In this document: piece by piece, positions 24,234 through 35,675 of the stretch | Layout of the letters: each line of letters opens with the position of its first letter | How positions within the stretch are numbered: the first letter of the stretch is position 1 | Assembly: GCF_008831285.2 (NCBI RefSeq) | Contig: NC_045140.1 | Location: 19,466,370-19,530,369, forward strand | From: Nymphaea colorata | Taxonomy: Eukaryota; Streptophyta; Magnoliopsida; Nymphaeales; Nymphaeaceae | Direction: 5' to 3' | Length of the DNA: 64,000 nt | Program-made: the position numbers and the translations under genes | Notes under the pieces: model-generated | The model's database searches: none | Seen by the model: the letters and a program-made list of their open reading frames with translations, nothing else | What the model was told of the DNA's origin: nothing

Positions 24234-24376
24234 GAGGCAGTTTGGCAATAGTAACAAATTGTTGTCCACTGGCAGATTCATAAAACATTGTAATAAAGTA
24301 TTCAATGAATCCACATCAATTTTTTAAGGCAGATTTATGACACAGTAATAGTATGATACTGTTACCAAAGAGTCTC
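24234..24376. mobile_element. Putative MITE, 143 bp
   Basis: The left end reads gaggcagtttggcaatagta and the right end, read in reverse complement, gagactctttggtaacagta: an imperfect terminal inverted repeat of about 20 bp with 15 matches. A TAT trinucleotide flanks both ends. The TIR resembles PIF/Harbinger (Tourist) ends, but that group normally duplicates TTA/TAA, so the assignment is tentative. Confidence 0.55.
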
Positions 24377-25373
24377 TATAAGATATCATAACTTGTCAAC
24401 AAAAGTAAATTAAGATTCTTGAAACAGGAAGTTTCCTGCTGAATTTTACTAAAAGTCTAAAACAGGGTAATATAGATTTGATCCTGTGGGAAGGGGGGGG
24501 GGGAATCTAACATAGTGGGTCATAACTTATATCCCTCATTATGGTTCTTGCCCACTGCCTTAAGACTGATTTATTTTCTAAACCAGCAAACTGATTGGGT
24601 TGTTTACTTCCCATTGCTTCCATGGTCGACCCAGAGAAGACCATCCTTCATTGAAATTATGCTTTGATATCACACCAAGTTATAGGTAGAGGAAGAGGAA
24701 AAAACACACACACACATATCGAGAGTAATTGTTTCAATGATTTTTAGACTTATAGTTTTTGTAGTTGACAATTGGTTCCTTGGTTGAAGCCTTACAATTA
24801 TACTCTAATTCATGAATATAAGTTGATTGGCAATTATAGGAAAGAATGAAACTGACACTTCCTCCCCGTTTTTGGAGTCTAGGAATGCTTCGACACTTGG
24901 GTGGGAAGTGAAACACTCATCAACTAAATGGCAGTGCATCTACCATTTGCAGTTTAAAGGAGTAATACCCATGAAATCAAACTGCAGCTTGAACTGTTAT
25001 GTCTCTCAAAGCAAAAAGTAATTAATTAAGGTGGATGTATTTCATTGTTTATTCTAAAGCAGTTTATAGAGGTAGATATATCAGCACATTTATCTTTAGC
25101 GACATTATGTTTTACCTTGAGTTATGTTGATTGGAGAAGTGCCTTCATTTGTGATGATGGTGTGAATTTGTTGCATTGATTAAGGATCCACCTTGTTCAT
25201 GGAAACATAAATAGTGCAAAGCAAGGGCAATAATCTAAATCCATGTGTGTTTACCTAACTACAATATATCTCCAATTTGTCAAGTGAAAGGAGGGAGAAC
25301 TTCTTTTACAATGTCTATGAAGAGAAAATGAGTCCCTCCACCCCATTCACACTCTCTGTCTTTCCCTTAGTAA

Positions 25374-25574
25374 GGCCCTGTTTGATACACAAGAAGTTTT
25401 TTGCATGGTAAAATTATTAATGTACGAAAGGAAGAAGACTAGAGAGGTCCAACTTTTTTGCATGGGAAGTTTTTCCAAATTCAATGAAAAACACATGGTA
25501 ACATTCCCTATGTTTGATGCTGTAGGAAAAAATTCCCCGTTGCATAGTGTTTTTTTTGTGCGTCAAACGGTGCC
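25374..25574. mobile_element. Tourist-like (PIF/Harbinger) MITE, 201 bp
   Basis: The left terminus is ggccctgtttgatacac and the right terminus in reverse complement is ggcaccgtttgacgcac, a typical Tourist-type terminal inverted repeat. A TAA trinucleotide at 25371-25373 is repeated at 25575-25577, matching the 3-bp target preference of PIF/Harbinger elements. The interior has no coding capacity for a transposase, so it must have been moved in trans. Confidence 0.8.
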
Positions 25575-26528
25575 TAAGGAAGATAATAGATGACTACCCA
25601 CATTTGTATCTTCTCTCTTTATTTGTTGGGCTTGCACAAGAGCGGGGCTGGTAGGGAGGAACTCCTCTGTCCATTTCCCTCACGTTTAGGAACCAATAAT
25701 CCAAGTCAGGTCCATTATGGGGAAGCCTCCTTCAAAGTAACATTTGGCTTCACATGATGTGTAGAGACTTACCACATCCACATAATGCATTTTCATGTTT
25801 GAAATTCTCATACTCACGAATGAGTCATGTGACCCATAAGCTGGAAGGAAATGAAGCGTATTCCATATCATTTGTTTAACATAATAGCTTAACCTGCAAG
25901 AAATGAAACTGAATTTGCAAACCTCACGTACACAAAGGTTTTGTTGTTTCACAAATCAGATCTGTTCTATATGGATCATTGCATGGTCAATTCTTTACTA
26001 TATAAAATGTGGAATCATGGCAGACTTAAGCCTCACTCTTGTGCTCAACTTTAACGATTGCGTCCAAAAGTTTTTGTTGTAGTAAATATCAATCATTATT
26101 AAATGAATTAGTTTTTCCTTACGGTTCTTGGTGTTGTCCTGAACATACCTCATTCAACTGCACAATTGTTGGCTCTCTGAGGCATGTTCAAAGTAGTACC
26201 ATTAACTCATGACATAGATAGAGATCTAAGTCCGGGCTTAACATCAGATCCAGCTTATCACGGCTTAATGAATCAGCTATTGCCCTAGACATGCCTCATA
26301 GAACTAAATCATCCATAATTTTAAAATGCATGTTGAAGTAGCATACCAATCAAAAGATATATAGAATACGCCCCATTGCTTGAGCGAGAGCCAAAGACCC
26401 CTAAACTTTTACTCCTAGGGTCCAAGGCTGTACTACAGTCAATTTGGTACCACTCCCCACCTTATTAGCTTAGGAACATAACACGCACGAGAATCAAACT
26501 TATGTTAGAACTAACACTAGCCCAAAGC

Positions 26529-27032
26529 TAGGGGTGAACACGAGCCAAGTCGAGCTTGCGTTCAGCCAGCTCAAACTTGACTCGACTAATGAAACCTCAA
26601 GCTTGAGAATAGCTTGATAGAAGTAGCTTGAGCTCGACTCGGCAGTTACGTGTTGAGCTCGAGCTTGATTTGATTAAAGCTACGAAAAACTCGTTTGAAT
26701 ATATGGACTATTACTTTGCCATAAATTGAGCTCGACTCGATTTAAGGCTTGACAAACTTGAATGAGCTTTTATAAAAACTTACCTCATTAATTAACGTCA
26801 ATATATACCAGTTTTTAAATTAAAAAAGCGAGTCGGATATTTAAAAATCGCTACACATCATTTTTGAGCCAAGTCGAGCTTTAACCACCGTCCGAGTTCA
26901 ATGAACTCGAACTCAACTCAATTATTTGAACAAGTCGACTCATGAACTCGAGCTCGACTCGTTAAGCAAATGACTTGTCTCAAACTCATTCGCAAGTCGA
27001 CTTAGAGTAGCTGAACTCGTTGTTTACCCCTA
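26529..27032. mobile_element. hAT-type non-autonomous element, 504 bp
   Basis: The element begins taggggtgaacacgag and its other end reads, in reverse complement, taggggtaaacaacga. An exact 8-bp direct repeat, cccaaagc, flanks it at 26521-26528 and 27033-27040, the target-duplication length of the hAT superfamily. The interior is made of many variants of the words gagctcgactcg, aagtcgagctt and aactcgaactc on both strands, a known style of plant hAT MITEs. There is no open frame of note. Confidence 0.85.
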
Positions 27033-27612
27033 CCCAAAGCTAGACAAGCTATGCGATACCTTTGGGGGCAATATATAGATAAAAGTTACATCAATTCTAA
27101 ATATAAATGTTGGCTCTAATTTGGATTGAACCGGCTATCCTTTTAAGGGTGCTTGATAATAAGAACATTATGTTTTATGAACCGTGATAAATTCAGATGG
27201 AATATGTGTTTCAACAACAACATTTTTTTTTACCAAATGCTCTAATTTGGATCCAAAATCTTAAACCACGCTGGGTCCCCAACAACAGTAACAAATTGTT
27301 TGATGAATGTGCCCTATATTCATAGAAACACTGCTACAGTGTTCTATCAATCTGCCAAACACATAAAACGATTGGTTTCCATTTCCATCGCCAAACAGCC
27401 CCGTATAGTAATGGTGTGAATCTGGATCGAACCAAAGCGACCCATGGAACCGGCGGCACTGCTGGCGCCAAAAACCCTCGTCAGACTACAGCGTCGGTTC
27501 CGATTTGAAAACCCTAGGAGGAAGTAGAAGTCGCTTGACATCGTGATTGTCTCCATAAGATTCGACGTCCTTTGTGTTGTACTTTTGATAGTTCCCTCAG
27601 CTTAACAAGGCG

Positions 27613-30600
27613 ATGGATCTAGAGTTTAGATACGAAGTCTCTCGGACGGCGGCGTTTGTGGTCGACGGGAATTACCGAAGAGTTGCGCTGCAGGTGAGCT
27701 TCTCCTAATCTCTGACTCTGTTCTATTATTTCTCCAGCTTCCCTGTCGACGGTGATTGTGTATCGGACGACACCCCCTCAATTTGATGTAGATACCTTTC
27801 TGAAAATAAAGTTTGGAGTTTCAGAAAGACGATACGCTTAAGAGCTATCAGTATCGTGAAATCTTGATGAGGTGGAGCCGCGGCCGAGTTTGCTTGAGTG
27901 CGTACCGGTTACTGAAATGGAATCAATGTTCTTGAAAGGAAGATATGTTTATAATAAACAAATTAATTGGATGGCTACGTGCTTGTAGTTCAGAGGAAGG
28001 GAAATAAGACAGAAAAACGGCCTCCTAAGTTCGGGAGTTTGGTGAAAAATTAGTTTAGGCAACAAAAGGTTTTGTCATTTAGCAGACTATTGAGTAAACA
28101 ATCTGTTCTTTCTCAAATAAGTTGTTTAATGCAAACGGTTCTAGTCTTTTGGGTCCCAAACCACGAAACAATTCGAGGACGGTTAATTTTTAAAATTTAT
28201 ACTTTCTGTTGTCACTTCGGAAAGTTGTAGATTTGTACGGTAGTTAGCTTGCCTTATTTTTCATGGTGTTTTTTGATTGATTGCCACTGTCCCCAGATGA
28301 GCTAGTAAAGGGGGCAAGTCGGAGCTTTAGTTGTATCCCATGCTTTGTTTTAAACTCGGATTTACAGTTCCCAGATGAACTTCTGAAGGACGCATATCGA
28401 GTTTTTGATGCATTGAGGAGGGAAATTGAGCTTCGGCTTGAAGGGTGTGGTGACAGAAGCAGAGACGTCCAGCTATATGTGATGGCTGATACGACTTACG
28501 GAAGCTGTTGCGTGGATGAGGTTGCAGCATTACATGTCAAAGCAGATTGTGTAGTGCATTATGGACGCACATGCTTAAGCGCGTGAGTATTTGTTTCTAT
28601 CATCCGTCCCTTAATGGCCTAATTGCAAGACAAATTGTCTACTTGGTACTGACCAGTTACCATATCTATTCAAGTGCCATTTTCAATAAAACTTTCAGCA
28701 CATGTTCTAATGCAGACTCGATGTCTATGTGGCTTCAAGATTGTAGCCATAGGTTTTAAGGTTGAAATATCAAATTTGTTTTCTGTTTTTTCAGACATAG
28801 TTGGCATGATTTAGATGTGATCTTGAATTCATACGGTGACTCTAAGTTTCAGCTTCTTGTTAATTATTTTATGCTTGGGAGTCATGGAAATCTGTTTTGT
28901 TAGGGGTCCGAGCTTTAAAGTACTTACTAAGCAATCTTAGTTTACTGCTTTATCTAAGGCATATTTGTCATACATGTCTTGTTGTCAACCTAGTTACTAG
29001 TTTGCCAACTAGACAACTAGCCATCTTAGTTAGTGGCCACCCGATAATTATGAGTCATTCTATGACTATCAACTTGGTTGGTAAAGCTACTTTCTTGAAA
29101 GGGTGGTTAACAAGTAGTATTTGGACTCTAAAGTAGTAGTTTTGCACATAGCATTAGTCAAGTTTATTGAATAAGGCATAGTCAGCAACACTGTCCTCAT
29201 ATTTTCTTAGTCCATACATTCCCTTCATAAATTAAACAACTATACACACATACACATATATGTCTTTATCTGTTCATTTAGATATGATTCTTACCGCTGG
29301 TTTGTATTTTTATATTTTCTTTATTTATTTTATTTTTGTCGACCCACTTGAACAGTTGAACCAATTCAAACTGATTAGTGACTTTAGTCCCAAGTTCCCA
29401 ACCAGTCCTGACTAGTCTTGGCCTTGAGTGTGTCGAATTTCTAATCTTTATAGGTATCACAATATTTTTGAAAATATCATGATAATATTGGTGAAACCGA
29501 TAAAATGAAAAATTGCAAAATATCACATTATGTTGGAAACGATTCCAATAAATTTCTTGTGATATTTTCCTCTTTTTTAAATACATTTTTTAATGCATTT
29601 TTAATATTTTTTCCCATTTTTTGTTTATTTTAGCATTTTTAAGAACTATTGATATGGATCAATGTTTTGTAAGAAAACTAATGAAAAAGTCGTATTTTTT
29701 ATGTTTTGAATTCCCATGATTTTCCCATTATTTTTTGACAAAGCAACTTTCCAATACCTGAGAAAAACCTCGCTGACCCCAATAACAGCATTTGTGCCAA
29801 CTATCTAAGAAAATATAAGAGCAATATATTGCTCATGTTACTAATTATGTAGAATTCTGCACCTTATATAGGTCTTGGTATGAAAAAGAAAAGATATTTC
29901 CATTGTCAATTCATAATCAAACTTCCACACTTGTTAAGATACACTTGAAGAAAAGAAAGTGCATGTAAGTGCACTACTTAGCTTTCTATTAAATCCAGTT
30001 TTAAATTAAAATCTGAAATTTCTATACTGGTCTTCCAAAGTTCCCTCCATCTGATTCTTGAAACCACTGAAATTGAACATAATATTTGACCTGATATGAA
30101 CCAGAATATCATCAATTAATTATTGTCCATATTACACTTCACTGGCAGATGATAATTGGGCATATTTTTGCCTGTTAAAGGCATTATTACAAGTGACGTT
30201 TGATGTCAACGTGGTTTGTCCTGGGCCAAAATCAATGAAAATGAATTGTTGTCGGCAACTGCAGTTACTCTTATTTGCGTTCTGGTCAATGATAAGGGAG
30301 TTAAGATAAATGAATCCTTTTGGAGAACGCTCTTTATATACGTGATATAATGAAGATGCGTAAGTTTGGATTCCTTTGATTTAATGACCTAAATTTCAGG
30401 AAAAAAGAAAAAGAATGGAGGGAATCCAAACTTGAGCATGCTTTTGTGAGAATTTCATATATAAATTTTATCATTGACTAAGTCAGGTTTTCTAGAGGCA
30501 GCTTATAAAATGACATCCCATGGAGTGCGCTTTGGAAGTGAGTAACATTATGCTTCCAGCCTTCCACAGTGCCTCTTTCCAAAAGGCAAACACTTACCTA

Positions 30601-33600
30601 CACATTGGAAGTATACGTTTGTTGAATTGGGAAGCTCACTTCCTTATTGGATGAAGCAAGTCCCCTTTCAAGGAAAACTGTTCCTAAAAAGGAAGTTTCT
30701 GAATTTTTTTATTCCCTTATGCTTTTCATTTCCTTTTCACATCTGATTCTCTTTGTGACTCACTTTTGGTTCAATCTGCAGTTTGCTCTATTCATTCTAC
30801 ACTTGCTGCTCTAGATTTTTGGGAACACCTTGCTTCCTACTTCCTCTTTCTGTATCTCTTCTTGCTTCTGCTTCTCTTTTTTGTAACTTGGAGTAGTGAT
30901 TGCTTATGGTTTTACCTATTTGCTTAGTTTGCATCTATTTTTGGATTGTGACATGATGCTACATGTAGTCTTGACGGTTGACTCTTTGTTTCCTTGTTTA
31001 TATGTAATCTGCAGAACGTCAAGGTTGCCAGTACTTTATGTATTTGGAAAAGAAATACTGGATGTGAATGCTTGTGCAGAATCTATATTTGATTTCTTGA
31101 TATCAGCATGCAAACCGACACTGGTATGAGCAATCATATCTACTGGATTTTTTTTTTATGGTTACTTACTTGAAGTTGTCATCAGATTCTTTTCGGGTTG
31201 GAATATGCACATGCCATAGCAGGCCTTGAAGTGGCAGTGATGGCGAGATCAGCAAGCCGATTTGATATAAGACTTCATTATGCAGATATTCTGTTTTCAG
31301 TTTTTGACCCAACACAAGGTAATGGTTCCTGACATAACATGTTTGCTTGAACCTGTCTATTATTTTTTATCAGATCATGAAATGTTTGAAGGCAAAATAA
31401 ACACTTAAGTCAGGTTCTTGTAGGCAGACTGATGGTACAGCTCATGGTAGAAGATATTGCCTTGGTGGCCTGATCTGGGAAGTACCGGAAGGCTGCAAGT
31501 TGGAGGACTGTGTATTGCTCTGGGTTGGCAGCGATGATGCAGCATTTTCTAATGTTGTACTTACTTTTAATGCTTGTGAAATAGGTATGCTTGGTTGAAT
31601 GTTACTTTTACAGGTGGTAGTCATACATCCACAGCTTCTATAAAATTTTTGTGGTCCACCTCGACATTATTTTAGGCTCTCTGAGCATGAAGATTTGTTC
31701 AATTCATCTTAAGTTCCTGTATTAACAGATTCATCTGGTCAATTGTTCCTGTGGATTGAGTTGCTGTTCTAGCCCAGCACACAATGGACTTTTGTGATTT
31801 TGGAGTTTCATTTCCACCCCTTAATTTTAATTCCATTCCAAATCTTTAACCAAACATCTGAAATTAAGTTAAGGAGTCCAACTAGGGTAACAGACTCCGG
31901 TATCACCCTGGATCCTCCGATTCCTAGTTGCCTACATCCCAAATGCAGCCTAAATTCATCCCAAATTTGTTTTCAAGAGTGACATGTTGTAACTCGTATG
32001 TTTGTTACTAAATTAGGAGACAAAAAAGATTATGTACAAAGAACTCATAGCTTCTGTTTCTGGTTGCTGTCTTATCCTTGCTTATTGATTTTAGAAGTAC
32101 TTTTGTCAATTAACGGTCTATTTGTAGGACTCCAGAAATTTGTTTTATAGGACCTAGTTGTTGCTTCCAGACTTAAAGTTCTGAAGTTTATGTTGGTCTA
32201 AGATTTTCAATATTGTTTTTTCTCAGTCAGGTATTGTCCAGCTGAATGCCGGTTAATGAAAGATGTTGCAGAAAAGAAAAAGATTCTGAAGCGTAGGTAT
32301 TGCTTGAAATATAAATAATATCTGATTGGAAGTTGAGAAATTAGTCATGGTTTAAATAAGTGCAGTCTTTCAGAACTTTTAAAATGTGCTGCTGCATACA
32401 TGATGCACTTAACAATTTTTTTTCCTTCTTGTTAAAAATTGTTGTAGGTACTACCTTGTAGAAAAAGCAAAAGATGCAAATATGGTTGGGATTTTGGTTG
32501 GAACACTTGGGGTTGGTATGTCTTTTGCTTCTTATATCTACTAATTTCTTTTGTTTCATTGCCGATCCAGAAAATGTATACTATCAAGAAGTTGTTTGCT
32601 TTAATATTTTGTATGTAAGTTGAGCTACTGGTGTCATTTTCTGGCAAACTGTTAACATGAGATTATCCATTTGAGATTTTTTATCTGATCTAAAATGCAA
32701 ATAATTTTTTATTGTTCATCTTTTTCTTCATCAAAAGAAGCTAAATTGCCAGCCCTAAGCCGAGTCATCTTGGGGGCATCCCCATGAGATTGACATCAAG
32801 CCTGCTGGAATAGGGCCAAGGCTTCTTGATTCAGTTGGTTTTTTAAGTTGAATGGGTTTAATAGATTATGTTATACCTGAATCAGCTTCAAACTGGTGGG
32901 AAAGGGTCTTATTCTGAGAGGTAAGTGAAATTTGTGATGAAATCTTACCAAACCTGCTGATACTCCTGCTACCGTCATATTCATATATGCTGATTCTGAT
33001 TTCTTGAATGCAGCTGGCTATCTGAATATGATTCATCAAATAAAAGCTTTGATAAAGAGCACAGGCAAAAAGTCTTATACATTTGTTGTGGGGAGGCCGA
33101 GTCCCGCCAAATTGGCAAATTTTCCTGAGGTTTGACTGTCGAATCAACTTTTTTGGGTTTCTATGTCATTCTCTCATGGCTGGCCTTGCTCATTGTGTTC
33201 TTTCATTGACTAGTGTGATGTGTTCATCCATGTTGCTTGCCCTCAAACAGCACTTTTAGACAGTAAGGAGTTTCTTGCTCCAGTGATCACCCCATTTGAA
33301 GCCATATTAGCTTTTAGCAGGTATGTGGTTCTAAATGTTTTTTGTCTTGATGCTTAAGAACATAGTCCGAAAAAACACATTTTCCTTTTTTAAAAAAAAA
33401 GTGGTAAAATGCAAAAAATAAGTCAGCCCAAAAAACTGCAAAAAAACATGTTTTTTTTTGTGTTTTTTCATTTTGGACGTCTTTTTACATTTTTAAATTT
33501 TCCTATTTTTTCTTTTTATGTTTTTTTAAAATTTGTTCTTTTACTATCACATTTTAATTTTCGAATTTTACTTTTAAAATCTTATTTTTCTAATTGTTTT

Positions 33601-35675
33601 AGAATTTGCCAAGATTTTCCTAAGAACAACAACTCTACCGTATTATACCTGAGAAAAATTTGTGACCATGTTTAAGAATCACGAGGACAGCTATAATAAT
33701 CTTGCTCTTCAATTTCGTACTTTCTTATTTGGATTGTTATTTTATGTATTCTTTATCTGCTTTTGCTTTTTAGAACTCTTTTGAGATTTTCTGAAAAACC
33801 TGCCAAGGAAACCTTCTTAACAAAGCTGTGTCTTTCTGTCAGTAAGTGGAATGTTTTTTGAATGTTCTTGTTAATGCAAACATGTTTTCTTTATGCAGTC
33901 ATACTATTAAAAGTCATAATCAATGTCATTGGAATTTGTATGATCGAAAAGTAATTGGAATGTCTCTTTGTAGAGGGAGTGAGTGGACAGGGGAATACAT
34001 TATGGAATTTCGGAAATTAATGAGTTATTCTCATCAAGAAGTCAACAGCAAGGTTGATGGAGCACGATATTCTTTCCTCAATGGTGGCTATGTCGAAGAT
34101 CTTGAAGGTGATCATCTATTTTTGGTTGGAGTATGGTTGTTTGTCTTAGGTTGTTAGCTTTAAATTCTCCTTGTTCTGTAGCTTTAGTGGCTCTCATGTT
34201 ATCAAATGTTTTTTCCCTTTCTAGATACTTTTGGAAGCTCAATGCACTTTGCACTATACAATGCTTTCTCCCTCTCATGTAGGGGTGGCACACAGTCTCC
34301 TCCGTGAGTAATGCATCCACAGAGCATAGACACCATATGCAGTTGAGGGTGCATAGGAAGGAAGATCATTAAGTCATTGGCTTTTTCCTCCGTATATTGT
34401 ACTCTTAATGGAGTGCGCCATTTTCCTCATCGTCATATCATTCCTTTTAATTTCCTTCGTAATTTTTTCCTATCAGTTGACATTTTAGATGTTGGGCTCC
34501 ATAGCATGTGATTTATGGTTCAGTGTCCTGGTGCCTTGAGAATAAATTTAGATCTTGTTTGAGACACCTGTTCCAAATCATTTGATTTTGCTCCAATTTT
34601 GAGATAATTATAACATCGTGGATAAGTGGATTGAGTGTGGTCGATCTTCTCACTCTGTTTCAATCAGATATTCTTTATAATAGCACTTCACTTCCTTGGA
34701 AGTTCATGCAGTAAAAATTCAATCACAGGTTGAAGAAGTGAAAATGAATGAGATTTGAGGGCCTTTTTTTTTCTTTCCTGCCCTGGGAGAATGGCCCAGG
34801 AGCCAACCATAAAAGAACTGAATCCACTAGCTCCATTTGGATGTAGGATTATCTTTTAGAATTAGAACTATCTTTCTGGACAGAGGACTCGTTCAAATTT
34901 TGTTGCTTATCTTGAATATCAAGATCATTCTGGCTTTTTCTCTGAAACTGTAGTTTTATGTGGTGTTCTGAAACAAAAAATAATGTGTTTTGTGCATGTG
35001 CATATGCATATGTTGTGCATGTCGTGCAGTTATATGTGTAGAAAGGGGAGAGAGAGTGAGATAGGTAAGCATGGTTTGGAGTGGCAGATATTCGTTTCAT
35101 TGGATGTTCAATCTGATTCCACATTTGGGGACATGTTAAATGTTATAAACAGATAAATTAGGCAACAGAAGTGGTTTTGGAGTAGTAAATGTTGGTTTCT
35201 TTGGCTGTGCATCTGATTCTTCAATGAAAGTTATGTTGAATCTTATTGGCATTTCCAGTAGCATACATGGTTTGGATTGGAGTTCAGGCTATAATCATCT
35301 AATTCTTGTATTACTGTGTTTAATACAAACTGATGCACTTTTGCTCAAAAAGTTAATTTTATGCTGGAAACCCTTGCATGCCTATTATGTTTTGACGATT
35401 ATTTGTTCTTTATTTTTTCTCCAGAGAATGAAGAGGAGTTAGATGGAAATTCATTAGAATTATCAACAATCACAGAAAAGGTGCTTAAAGTAGCAGATGG
35501 ACATCCCTCATCTATGATGGCAAAGAGAACAGCTAAATCAGGACTTGAATTTTTCTCAACCAGATCTTATCAGGGCCTTGAGATAGGATTCAAGGCACCA
35601 ACGACAGATGTTGTTACTGGTCGAACCGGAAAGGCATCTCGGTATGATGACGAGAGGACTGGAGAATCCTCATGA
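27613..35675 (+). CDS. DPH2: Diphthamide biosynthesis protein DPH2 (Fe-S subunit of the ACP-histidine synthase)
   Basis: Eleven exons: 27613-27693, 28368-28582, 31015-31123, 31186-31318, 31414-31584, 32227-32296, 32448-32515, 33014-33129, 33214-33320, 33974-34107, 35425-35675. The frame stays open through all ten GT-AG joins and gives 484 residues, close to other eukaryotic DPH2 proteins (about 490). DPH2 pairs with DPH1 to transfer the 3-amino-3-carboxypropyl group of S-adenosylmethionine to a histidine of elongation factor 2, the first step of diphthamide formation in the cytosol. Conserved blocks include RVALQFPDELL, TTYGSCCVDE (residues 74-75 are the Cys pair), HYGRTCLS, SRLPVLYVFGK, GLEYAHA, LLWVGSDDAAFSNVVLTF, VACPQTALLDSKEF with Cys330, and a C-terminal RTAKSGLEFFSTRSYQGLE. 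Intron 2 is 2.4 kb and intron 10 is 1.3 kb. Confidence 0.96.
29460..29790. repeat. T-rich repeat copy in DPH2 intron 2
   Basis: A T-rich stretch with many acatttttt-like words ends in tacctgagaaaaa. A similar stretch with the same ending lies in intron 9 of the same gene at about 33,390-33,670. They look like two diverged copies of one dispersed repeat; I could not define ends or target duplications. Confidence 0.4.
33390..33670. repeat. T-rich repeat copy in DPH2 intron 9
   Basis: Second member of the pair described for 29,460-29,790. It shares the T-rich body and the tacctgagaaaaa ending. Confidence 0.4.

Larger units (their letters stand above)
21575..27612. other. Long intergenic region with MITEs
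   Basis: The first few hundred bases are GC-rich and probably form the fructokinase promoter and leader. The rest is AT-rich spacer with a (TA)n run at 23374-23393, a poly-G run at about 24491-24501, and the miniature elements annotated separately at 24.2, 25.4 and 26.5 kb. No protein gene is recognisable; the open frames are short and lack domains. Confidence 0.6.

Noticed and set aside
27129-27330. Possible further MITE (gggtgcttgataa ... gatgaatgtgccct)
   Set aside because: The proposed inverted ends match only in part and no target duplication is visible.
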